From Clostridia bacterium (GTDB taxonomy: Bacteria > Bacillota > Clostridia > Oscillospirales > CAG-272): a stretch of 5,246 bases of DNA. The position numbers and the translations under genes are program-made. Shown here piece by piece: positions 1 through 5,246 of this stretch (position 1 is its first letter; the number at the start of each line of letters is the position of its first letter). The notes beneath the pieces were generated by a model. The model worked only from the letters and a program-made list of their open reading frames with translations, was not told the origin of the DNA and searched no databases. The stretch lies in assembly GCA_017452335.1 (NCBI GenBank), contig JAFTMP010000023.1, positions 1 to 5,246 of the forward strand, written 5' to 3'.

Positions 1-2486
1 GCATCTGCGCCCACCGCGCGCCACTGCTTCTCGGTGCCGCCGTAATAGATCGTTTCTGCATAAATACTGTCTTCCGAAGCGCTTTTCAGACCTTTGGGAA
101 TATAAATCCATTCCAATTTACACTCAAACAAGGTTCCTTCTCCCAAAACCTTTAAGCTTTCCGGCAGGATCAAGTAACGAAGTCCCGCGCCGTCAAAGAC
201 ATACCCTTCGATCCTCTCGATCCCCTCTGCAAAGCGTACGGTCTTCAGTCCCGTGCATCTGGAAAACGCGCCGCTTTCAATGCGCTTCACACTGCTGCCT
301 ATATAGGCATCCGTCAGACAACTTCTTCCCGCGTAGGCATTTTCACCGATTGCCACAATATCGCTTTCAGAAAGGATCCGGGCATTGGAGCCTCCGCAAA
401 CCAGCACATTGTCCTTGCGCGATACCAAATTGCCTTTATAAGTTCTGTAATACGGATGGTCCTCGGCAACAACGATCTCTTGCAAATTGCTGCAGCCGTC
501 AAAAACGTACTCCTCGATGGTTTCAAGGCTTGCAGGCAAATATACCCGCTCCAGATACGGAGAATTGTAAAACAGCATCCAGTTCAATTTGGTAATTCCG
601 TCGGGAATACGCACCTCCTTGCCACCGTATCCGCGAAATGCCTGCTCGGCAATCGCCTTGACGGTACCGTCGTTGGGAACAACCGCATCAATGGTCGCCG
701 CCAAAAGCGTTCCGCTCTCTTTTTCGATCATGCAACCGTCCACCATCTCATAACGCTCATTTCCCTCTTCCACCTGCAGGGTTTTAAGACGCGGGCAAGA
801 GGTAAAAGCAGCCTTTTTTACCGCAGAAACGCTTTTGGGAAGCACTATCGTTTCAAGATCCGCGCAATCGGCAAACGCCCACTCCTCAATGCTTTCAAGC
901 CCTTGAGGCAGGATCGCCTCTTTGAGTGCCGTTCTGCGAAACGCCTCTTCGCCAATGCTTTTCAGTCCCTTTCCGAATTGCACCTGCTCCAGCTTGGATG
1001 AGAAATAAAACGCCATGTTCCCTACATGCTCCACGCTATCGGGCAAAGAGATCTCCTCCAGCGCCTTGCACTGACAAAACGCATATTGTTCGATCCGCTT
1101 CACGCCCTCTTCAATGTGCACATCCTTTAGCGCAAAGCAATTATAAAATGCCCCATCCTCAATGACCTCAACCGATCCCGGTATTCTGATCTTTTCAAGA
1201 GCATCGCTACAAGCAAACGCATGATCCCAAATGGATTGAAGTCCCTCGTTTAATATGATCTCCCGAAAGGATGTTTCAAAAAAAGCACGTACTCCAATCG
1301 ACTTGATCTCCCCGGGCAGCACCAACACTTCATCGTCGGAGTAATTATCAAAAGCCCGCTCACCCACCATATAGCCATCCGAGCTTTCGGGAAGCTTGTA
1401 GCCCTCTTCCGCCAAAAGGATGATATCCCCCCTCAACAGGCATCCGTCCTGCGCAGTGATGTCGCTTCCCTCTTCAAAAACCATCTTGTCTATCACAGAG
1501 TCGGGAAGCCTGGCACCCACGAAATTTTCAACCGTTTGGGGCATAATGATCTGTTCCAGTGCTGTACAGCCCTCAAAGATATTCAAATTCAAATTCTTTA
1601 CGGACACGGGCAAACGAACTTCTTTTAAAGACGTACAATCCTTAAACAGCCCCTGCGGAAGATCCTTCACGCTGTCGGGCAGGTAGATTTCCTCCAGCGC
1701 CGTGCATCCTTCAAAAAAACCGCCTGACAGCTTGGTCACCCCTTCGGGAATGGTGACCTTTTTCAAATTGTAAAAGCCTGCCAGGTTACAGTTGATCTCT
1801 GTCGTTCCCTCGGGGAAGGAAAATTCCTCAAGAGCCCCGTAATCCAAGACCGTCAAGGCAGGTTCGGTGAGCTGATAGCCCTCGGGAATCACAGCATCGG
1901 GAGAAACAACGTAGAGCACGTAGCCCGGATAGTGGTTTGAAATTAAGCATCCCGACTCAATGCGCAAATTTTTATTTGCTTCATCCAACGTCAGCTCCAC
2001 TCCTCTGCACTGCACCAGCGCATATTGACTGATTCCTTCAAGAGTTGCCGGAAGGTGCAGTTTTTTTAAGGACGTACAGCCGTAAAAGGCATCCATACCG
2101 ATATAACGCAGTTTATCGGAAAATTCCACCTCCTCAAGCGCCGTGCAACCGCAAAAGGTTCCGTCATTGATGGAAGTGATCGAATCGGGAAGCACCACAT
2201 GGGTCAGCGTGTCATGATCTATAAAAGCATAGCCGTCAATGCCCACGATTGGCTTTCCGTTATACTCGGCGGGCACCACCAGCTTGCCGCCCCGAAACAC
2301 CTCGCGGTCAAGATCGGTCACCCAATATTCGCCCTCGTCTTCCTCTGCAAGCCACAGTCCCTCGGGGGTCATCTCCGTACCCACCATGTAGCCCCACTCA
2401 GCATGAGCGGGCAGAGGCAGGTAGATCACCGCAAGAAGAAGCAGAACGGCAAGTAGGATACAGTTTATTCGTCTAATCAATTTCAT
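1..2486 (-). CDS. BspA-type leucine-rich-repeat secreted protein, N-terminal 828 codons (3' end beyond window)
   Basis: The minus-strand frame is open from the ATG at 2486-2484 to the left edge with no stop (every triplet checked), so this is the N-terminal part of a larger protein. Residues 1-29 are a signal peptide: basic start (MKLIRR), a Leu/Val/Ile core, and an AHA cleavage site before Glu30. Residues about 30-80 form a short lead-in ending in VPAEYNGKPIVGI, typical of BspA proteins. About 25 LRR_5-type repeats follow, with consensus C-x-x-L-x-x-(V/I)-x-(L/I)-P-x-(S/G)-(V/L)-x-x-I-x-x-x-A-F. The AF-type pairs at 87, 110, 133 and 156 are exactly 23 residues apart. Four non-canonical inserts with a (D/S)GC(L/M)(I/L)-like core lie near residues 180, 349, 585 and 685. 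The last visible residues include IYYGGTEKQW, a motif that in this family usually closes an LRR block, so other domains (adhesive, catalytic or wall-anchoring) may follow off-window. Such proteins usually bind surfaces or host proteins; the ligand here is unknown. The start is fixed by a strong Shine-Dalgarno 7 nt upstream. Confidence 0.95.
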   Translation of the reverse strand, partial: MKLIRRINCILLAVLLLLAVIYLPLPAHAEWGYMVGTEMTPEGLWLAEEDEGEYWVTDLDREVFRGGKLVVPAEYNGKPIVGIDGYAFIDHDTLTHVVLPDSITSINDGTFCGCTALEEVEFSDKLRYIGMDAFYGCTSLKKLHLPATLEGISQYALVQCRGVELTLDEANKNLRIESGCLISNHYPGYVLYVVSPDAVIPEGYQLTEPALTVLDYGALEEFSFPEGTTEINCNLAGFYNLKKVTIPEGVTKLSGGFFEGCTALEEIYLPDSVKDLPQGLFKDCTSLKEVRLPVSVKNLNLNIFEGCTALEQIIMPQTVENFVGARLPDSVIDKMVFEEGSDITAQDGCLLRGDIILLAEEGYKLPESSDGYMVGERAFDNYSDDEVLVLPGEIKSIGVRAFFETSFREIILNEGLQSIWDHAFACSDALEKIRIPGSVEVIEDGAFYNCFALKDVHIEEGVKRIEQYAFCQCKALEEISLPDSVEHVGNMAFYFSSKLEQVQFGKGLKSIGEEAFRRTALKEAILPQGLESIEEWAFADCADLETIVLPKSVSAVKKAAFTSCPRLKTLQVEEGNERYEMVDGCMIEKESGTLLAATIDAVVPNDGTVKAIAEQAFRGYGGKEVRIPDGITKLNWMLFYNSPYLERVYLPASLETIEEYVFDGCSNLQEIVVAEDHPYYRTYKGNLVSRKDNVLVCGGSNARILSESDIVAIGENAYAGRSCLTDAYIGSSVKRIESGAFSRCTGLKTVRFAEGIERIEGYVFDGAGLRYLILPESLKVLGEGTLFECKLEWIYIPKGLKSASEDSIYAETIYYGGTEKQWRAVGAD

Positions 2487-2493
2487 AACGATG

Positions 2494-2500
2494 CCTCCTT
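2494..2500 (-). promoter_or_regulatory. Ribosome binding site of the LRR gene
   Basis: On the minus strand this reads AAGGAGG, a full match to the anti-Shine-Dalgarno core. Seven nucleotides separate it from the ATG at 2486. It supports the chosen start, which also gives a complete signal peptide. Confidence 0.9.
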
Positions 2501-2537
2501 CTTATTTTCACACACCCTTTGGAGGTGTCCTCACCCT

Positions 2538-2566
2538 ATAAGACGATTTTTTTCAGGAAAAGTCAA
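2538..2566 (-). promoter_or_regulatory. Sigma-A-type promoter for the LRR gene
   Basis: Read on the minus strand, the -35 box is TTGACT (2566-2561, five of six consensus bases) and the -10 box is TCTTAT (2543-2538, four of six), with a 17-nt spacer. Transcription should start near 2530, giving a leader of roughly 45 nt. The weak -10 box is partly offset by A-tracts just upstream of the -35. Seen directly as sequence; activity is inferred. Confidence 0.65.
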
Positions 2567-2571
2567 CGCAC

Positions 2572-2604
2572 TTTTTAAATTTTTTCAAGTTTTTTACAGC
2601 TTTT
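2572..2604 (-). promoter_or_regulatory. Phased A-tracts upstream of the LRR promoter (possible UP element or bent DNA)
   Basis: Four runs of 4-6 T on the plus strand (A on the LRR coding strand) lie at 2572-2576, 2580-2585, 2590-2595 and 2601-2604. Their centres are about 8.5, 10 and 10 bp apart, close to one helical turn. They sit immediately behind the -35 box of the leftward promoter. A-tracts in this position commonly act as UP elements contacting the RNA polymerase alpha subunit, or curve the DNA. Function is inferred from position and phasing only. Confidence 0.5.
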
Positions 2605-2623
2605 CTCAAATCATCAACCTGCG

Positions 2624-2640
2624 TTCAACCAACAGTTGAA
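2624..2640. repeat. Short perfect inverted repeat in the divergent intergenic region (possible operator)
   Basis: TTCAAC (2624-2629) and GTTGAA (2635-2640) form a perfect 6-bp inverted repeat around a 5-nt centre. It lies 9 bp before the -35 box of the rightward promoter and between the two divergent promoters. No T-run follows on either strand, so it is not a terminator. It could bind a dimeric regulator acting on one or both promoters, but a 6-bp arm can also arise by chance. Confidence 0.35.
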
Positions 2641-2649
2641 GCAAAAACC

Positions 2650-2678
2650 TTGACAAGCGCGCCCCTTTGCAGTAAAAT
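2650..2678 (+). promoter_or_regulatory. Strong sigma-A promoter for the membrane protein-MutS-like operon
   Basis: The -35 box is TTGACA (2650-2655, perfect consensus), the spacer is 17 nt, and the -10 box is TAAAAT (2673-2678, five of six). Transcription should begin near 2685, giving a leader of about 28 nt before the GTG start at 2713. This placement rules out start codons at 2650 (TTG) and 2677 (ATG), which lie inside the promoter. Confidence 0.85.
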
Positions 2679-2696
2679 GAAAGAAGAAAACACGGA

Positions 2697-2705
2697 AGGG
2701 GGAGG
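2697..2705 (+). promoter_or_regulatory. Ribosome binding site deciding the GTG start of the membrane protein
   Basis: A purine run ending in GGGGGAGG stops 7 nt before GTG at 2713. It is the only good Shine-Dalgarno sequence downstream of the predicted transcription start, so it selects GTG rather than the upstream TTG or ATG in the same frame. Confidence 0.85.
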
Positions 2706-2712
2706 AAAATTC

Positions 2713-3048
2713 GTGGGCGCAAGAGAAAACGATGCCGAGCGCTTGGAGAGTGAGCGGGCGGTGTATTATATTCTGTCCCCCTACAGGGCACTGCTTTCCC
2801 GCGCCCTGCGCATCACCTGCATCATGTTTGCCGCCTATCTGTTTTCGGCAAACAGCCTGCTCTTTTGCGTGCTGGTGCCTGTTTACACCCTGGGTATTTA
2901 TCTTTATCACAAGCTTTGGCTTCTTTGCAAGACCCACGCCTTCAAGCTCCCTCCCTTTTTACTCTCCATTATTCTGTTAAACATCCCCTTCCTTGCCCTG
3001 TCCGTGCTTATTCGTCAGATGATCGCACAGCTGATCTTATATATATGA
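2713..3048 (+). CDS. Small three-helix membrane protein of unknown function
   Basis: A 111-residue protein starting at GTG. I do not recognise its family. Residues 1-30 are polar and charged (alternating Glu and Arg, then a YYILSPYR segment) and probably lie in the cytoplasm next to the membrane. Three hydrophobic stretches follow, at about 31-46, 48-66 and 82-109, separated by a short basic loop (HK at 66-67; a CKTHAFK segment at 72-78) and by PP at 80-81. The protein has no signal peptide or recognisable catalytic motif. It is the first gene of an operon. Its TGA overlaps the weak Shine-Dalgarno of the MutS-like gene 9 nt downstream, so the two are probably translationally coupled. A plausible inferred role is as a membrane anchor or partner for the MutS-like ATPase; the sequence alone does not prove interaction. 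Confidence 0.85.
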   Translation: MGARENDAERLESERAVYYILSPYRALLSRALRITCIMFAAYLFSANSLLFCVLVPVYTLGIYLYHKLWLLCKTHAFKLPPFLLSIILLNIPFLALSVLIRQMIAQLILYI

Positions 3049-3052
3049 AAGG
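3047..3052 (+). promoter_or_regulatory. Weak Shine-Dalgarno of the MutS-like gene, overlapping the upstream stop codon
   Basis: GAAAGG overlaps the TGA of the membrane-protein gene (3046-3048) and ends 5 nt before ATG at 3058. It is much weaker than the other ribosome binding sites in this window. This suggests that translation of the ATPase depends on ribosomes finishing the upstream gene, a common way to keep two partners in proportion. Confidence 0.6.
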
Positions 3053-3057
3053 TTTTT

Positions 3058-4671
3058 ATGGAGCACAGCTTTTTTTCGTTGATCTACAAAACTAAAGAAC
3101 GCAAGGACCTGCTTTCCTTCCATGCCCTTGGTGAGGTCATCAAGCAGTTGGACGCCCAATGGCTGCTGCACGCCCCCAAGACCGATTGGCTTGCCTATAT
3201 CACCGATGATCTTGACACCATCCGCTACCGCGAGGAAGCCTTTGCCGATATTGCAAGACACCCTGCCCTTGCCGATCTTTGCGCACAGTGCGCCGAGAAG
3301 TTAGACGCCATTGACGCTCTGCGGCGCATTAAGGAGGGACAGCAGACCAATGAGACCATGCTCTATTCCATCAAGGAGGTAGAGTTGTATCTTGATCTGA
3401 CCGCCCTGCTAAAGGATGCCCTTGACCCGCTGGCAAAGGACCTTTGTTCCGACTCCTTCAAGGGGTTATATACACTGGTGAAAAGAGAGTGTGAGAGCGA
3501 AGAATACATCGCCTTAAAGGAGGGTGTTTCAAAGCTCTCCCGCAAGATCAGCGGGATCCGCAGCTTGACAGTGGGCATCAATTTGGATGCCAACCTGACC
3601 CCTTATGAATCGGGAATTCTTTCCATCAACGAAGAATACTTTCACGCAGGGGATCTGATCAGCCGCTTTATGCGCCTTGAAGAAAAGAATGAGATGACCA
3701 CTCTGGCACCCCTTTACGTCACCTCCAAGTCCTTTACCCCCAGAGAAGCGCAGGCGCTGAACATTTCGGTAAACGAGGCACTGAAAAAGATCGTTTCCTC
3801 GGGACTGCGGGGCTGGCAAGCCATGCTCAAAAAGTATTTTGCCATGAACACCGCCCACTGGCTCTCCCTTCTGCCCGAATTTCACTATCTTGCAGACGGG
3901 GCAAGGATCATTGAAAACATGAAAGCACTAAAGCTTCCGCTGTGCACCCCCACGGCGTGCCCCAAGGAGGAAAAGCGCTTTAGCGCCCGCGGACTTTATA
4001 ACCCCGCCCTTGCCGAAAAGCTTCGGCAAAAGAACCCCAGCGAGCAGATCGTGGAAAACGAGTTTTCCTTTGACGAAAAGGGCATGCTTTATATTCTGAC
4101 AGGACCCAACCGCGGGGGAAAATCGGTGATCCTTTGTGCGGTGGGCATTGCACAGCTCATGTTTCAGTTGGGGCTTCCCGTGGCGGCAAGACAGGCAGAG
4201 ATCAGCCCTGTGGAGTGTATTTACACCCATTTTGCCACCTTTTCCGACTCCACCGTGGGCAAAGGACGCCTTGGAGAGGAATGCAGCCGCTTAAAGGAGA
4301 TGTTTGCAAGGCTGAGCGAATATAGCTTGGTGCTCATGGACGAGACGCTTTCCTCCACCGATTCCTTTGAAGCCTCGGTAATCGCAGGGGAATTATTGCA
4401 GGCGCTCTCCGCCTTTGGTTGCCGCGGCATTTTTGCAACCCACCTGCACGAGCTTTCTCAAAGAACCAACGAGCTCAACGCCCACCCCAAATGCCGCTGT
4501 AAAATTGACAATCTGGTGGCAGGAGTAGAGCAAAACGGCAAGCGCTCCTACAAGATTTCCCGCAGTGCCCCCGATGGCAAAAGCTATGCCAAGGATATCG
4601 CCCGACGCTACGGGCTTTCCTTTGAAAATCTGCTTGTCGAAAACGCGCGGCGCATCAAGGAAGAGAACTAA
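3058..4671 (+). CDS. MutS-family ATPase lacking the mismatch-recognition domain
   Basis: A 537-residue protein, far shorter than MutS (about 850) or MutS2 (about 780). Residues 1 to about 335 match the helical core/lever part of MutS; a TIRYREEAF segment lies near residue 55, and LPEFHYLADGA (272-282) occupies the place of the end of the lever. Residues about 340-537 are the ABC-type MutS ATPase. Walker A is GPNRGGKS (349-356; MutS usually has GPNMGGKS), Walker B is LVLMDE (424-429) with Asp428 and catalytic Glu429, and the H-loop is FATHLHEL (459-466). The motif that in MutS reads GrSTF and contacts the partner's nucleotide is here GRLGEE (403-408), without the Ser-Thr. No domain I (Phe-x-Glu mismatch wedge), connector domain or C-terminal Smr nuclease is present. 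The fold, dimerisation and ATPase activity are well supported; the biological role is not, and ordinary mismatch repair is unlikely. It is the second gene of an operon with a membrane protein and ends at TAA just before a terminator. Confidence 0.93.
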   Translation: MEHSFFSLIYKTKERKDLLSFHALGEVIKQLDAQWLLHAPKTDWLAYITDDLDTIRYREEAFADIARHPALADLCAQCAEKLDAIDALRRIKEGQQTNETMLYSIKEVELYLDLTALLKDALDPLAKDLCSDSFKGLYTLVKRECESEEYIALKEGVSKLSRKISGIRSLTVGINLDANLTPYESGILSINEEYFHAGDLISRFMRLEEKNEMTTLAPLYVTSKSFTPREAQALNISVNEALKKIVSSGLRGWQAMLKKYFAMNTAHWLSLLPEFHYLADGARIIENMKALKLPLCTPTACPKEEKRFSARGLYNPALAEKLRQKNPSEQIVENEFSFDEKGMLYILTGPNRGGKSVILCAVGIAQLMFQLGLPVAARQAEISPVECIYTHFATFSDSTVGKGRLGEECSRLKEMFARLSEYSLVLMDETLSSTDSFEASVIAGELLQALSAFGCRGIFATHLHELSQRTNELNAHPKCRCKIDNLVAGVEQNGKRSYKISRSAPDGKSYAKDIARRYGLSFENLLVENARRIKEEN

Positions 4672-4682
4672 CATTTTATGGC

Positions 4683-4710
4683 GGAGCACCGACACACGGT
4701 GCTCCCCTTT
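4683..4710 (+). terminator. Hairpin terminator after the MutS-like gene
   Basis: GGAGCACCG (4683-4691) pairs perfectly with CGGTGCTCC (4697-4705), a GC-rich 9-bp stem with a 5-nt loop, 11 nt after the stop codon. The tail is short (CCTTT), so termination may be incomplete and rely on the second hairpin downstream. Confidence 0.75.
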
Positions 4711-4730
4711 AAACGCTAAATGTTCGGTGC

Positions 4731-4755
4731 ATGCCGAAGCAAAACGGCATTTTTT
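4731..4755 (+). terminator. Second, T-tailed terminator
   Basis: ATGCCG (4731-4736) pairs with CGGCAT (4745-4750) over an 8-nt loop, followed directly by a run of six T counting the last base of the stem. The stem is shorter than that of the first hairpin but the T-run is better. Together they look like a tandem terminator insulating the operon from the next gene. Confidence 0.65.
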
Positions 4756-4774
4756 GTGAAAACCGAAATTGTGG

Positions 4775-4803
4775 TTGAAAAAAAGGAAAACTATCGCTAT
4801 AAT
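4775..4803 (+). promoter_or_regulatory. Strong sigma-A promoter for the secreted-protein gene
   Basis: The -35 box is TTGAAA (4775-4780, five of six), the spacer is 17 nt, and the -10 box is TATAAT (4798-4803, perfect). Transcription should start near 4810, about 20 nt before the ATG. It lies downstream of both terminators, so the next gene is an independent unit. Confidence 0.88.
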
Positions 4804-4816
4804 GAAGCCATCAACC

Positions 4817-4824
4817 AAGGAGGT
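4817..4824 (+). promoter_or_regulatory. Ribosome binding site of the secreted-protein gene
   Basis: AAGGAGGT is a full Shine-Dalgarno match whose GG ends 6 nt before ATG at 4830. It fixes the start and excludes the ATG at 4769, which lies upstream of the promoter and in another frame. Confidence 0.9.
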
Positions 4825-4829
4825 TTGCG

Positions 4830-5042
4830 ATGAACAACATTCTTTTACATCACACAAAAAACACCCTTTGTCTCATTTTGAGCCTGCTGACCCTTCTGCC
4901 CTGCGCGCAGGGTCTGTGCATCGGCTCTTTTGCAGACGAACCTACCGAACAAAAGGAGAACACGGCTTTGAACAGTGAAATTACAAACATGGATCTATCG
5001 GGCTACGTTGGCGAAAATCTCATCGGCAACGTGAAAAACTAG
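4830..5042 (+). CDS. Secreted protein of unknown family, N-terminal part ending at an in-frame TAG (codon 71)
   Basis: Seventy codons from an ATG with an excellent promoter and Shine-Dalgarno. Residues 1-35 form a signal peptide: a start with two His and one Lys, a Leu-rich core at 12-24, and probable cleavage at SFA before Asp36. LLPC at 22-25 resembles a lipobox, but Pro before Cys makes lipidation unlikely. The region after cleavage is short, polar and acidic (DEPTEQ onwards), and then the frame meets TAG at 5040-5042. As it stands the product would be a secreted peptide of about 35 residues. The reading frame continues as convincing coding sequence right after the TAG (next entry), so this is more likely the front of a longer protein carrying a nonsense codon, or one read through, than a complete small gene. 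I recognise no family. Confidence 0.7.
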   Translation: MNNILLHHTKNTLCLILSLLTLLPCAQGLCIGSFADEPTEQKENTALNSEITNMDLSGYVGENLIGNVKN

Positions 5043-5246
5043 CAGATCGAGGCATATCACAACAACCGCGGGATCGTGGATCAGATCGCCATTGCCAACT
5101 CCGAAGGGCTGGCGCTTGAAAAGCTCCTGGGCGCCGACTGGTTTGGCGTGGACAGCCACTTTGACATTGACGTGCACGACAAGGACGGGGGCAAAGCCCT
5201 GGGCTTTACCATGAAAAAGGTGCCCACTGCGGCAGACACCGCCAGC
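5043..5246 (+). pseudogene. In-frame continuation of the secreted protein after the TAG (codons 72-139, open to window edge)
   Basis: In the same frame as the ATG at 4830, the 68 codons after the TAG hold no stop and look coding: G-rich first codon positions, G/C-rich third positions, and a soluble mixed sequence with segments such as ADWFGVDSHFDIDVHD. No Shine-Dalgarno plus start lies just after the TAG, so independent translation is not evident. The TAG could come from one transition in CAG (Gln) or TGG (Trp). Options are a recent nonsense mutation, a sequencing or assembly error, suppression or read-through of UAG, or recoding. The first two seem likeliest, because no other in-frame TAG occurs in about 1,470 codons of the other three genes. 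No family recognised; the gene continues beyond the window. Confidence 0.6.

Noticed and set aside
456..1001. Plus-strand open frame of 181 codons
   Set aside because: It lies fully within the minus-strand LRR gene, has no Shine-Dalgarno, and its translation is basic and unstructured. It is an antisense shadow of a repetitive coding sequence.
2650..2712. Longer membrane protein starting at TTG 2650 or ATG 2677
   Set aside because: Both codons fall inside the -35/-10 promoter elements, upstream of the predicted transcription start. The GTG at 2713 has a proper Shine-Dalgarno.
2614..2937. Minus-strand open frame of 107 codons
   Set aside because: Antisense to the well-supported membrane-protein gene and the operon promoter; no convincing ribosome binding site or protein-like composition.
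4393..4857. Minus-strand open frame of 154 codons
   Set aside because: Crosses the end of the MutS-like gene, both terminators and the next promoter on the opposite strand, so it is a chance antisense frame.
4769..4978. Plus-strand frame starting with ATG at 4769
   Set aside because: Starts before the -35 box of the downstream promoter, lacks a Shine-Dalgarno, and is out of frame with the signal-peptide gene at 4830.
5040..5042. Pyrrolysine insertion or genome-wide TAG reassignment at the amber codon
   Set aside because: Not supported as a first explanation: about 1,470 other codons in the window contain no in-frame TAG, and pyrrolysine is mainly known from methylamine methyltransferases, not secreted proteins. 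Kept only as an option to test.
1..5246. CRISPR arrays, insertion sequences, tRNA or rRNA genes
   Set aside because: No direct-repeat/spacer pattern, transposase-like sequence, terminal inverted repeats or tRNA cloverleaf was seen. The only repetition is the degenerate LRR coding repeat.

Overview
The window reads as chromosomal DNA of a Gram-positive, Clostridia-like member of the Bacillota, probably from a gut or similar host-associated community. This is inferred from strong AAGGAGG-type ribosome binding sites, near-consensus sigma-A promoters with 17-nt spacers, moderate GC content, and a BspA-type leucine-rich-repeat surface protein beside a clostridial-style truncated MutS homologue. 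No sequence search was possible, so the taxonomy is tentative.

Layout. Positions 1-2486 (minus strand) hold the first 828 codons of a very large secreted BspA-type leucine-rich-repeat (LRR) protein, which continues past the left edge. It is the largest gene in the window and is uninterrupted. Positions 2487-2712 form a divergent intergenic region. It has one promoter for the LRR gene (with phased A-tracts behind it), one promoter for the rightward operon, and a short inverted repeat between them. Positions 2713-4671 (plus strand) are a two-gene operon: a 111-residue three-helix membrane protein of unknown function starting at GTG, then, 9 nt later, a 537-residue MutS-family ATPase. The ATPase lacks the mismatch-recognition and connector domains of true MutS. 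Two hairpins at 4683-4755 end the operon. From 4830 a strongly promoted gene encodes a secreted protein of unknown family. An in-frame TAG at codon 71 interrupts it, yet the same frame stays convincingly coding up to the right edge.

How the parts relate. The membrane protein and the MutS-like ATPase are likely co-transcribed and translationally coupled, which suggests a membrane-associated role rather than classical mismatch repair. The two flanking genes both encode exported proteins, have their own promoters, and need not be linked to the operon. The points most worth following up are the membrane-protein/MutS pair, the altered trans-acting nucleotide motif of the MutS-like protein, and the amber-interrupted secreted gene.
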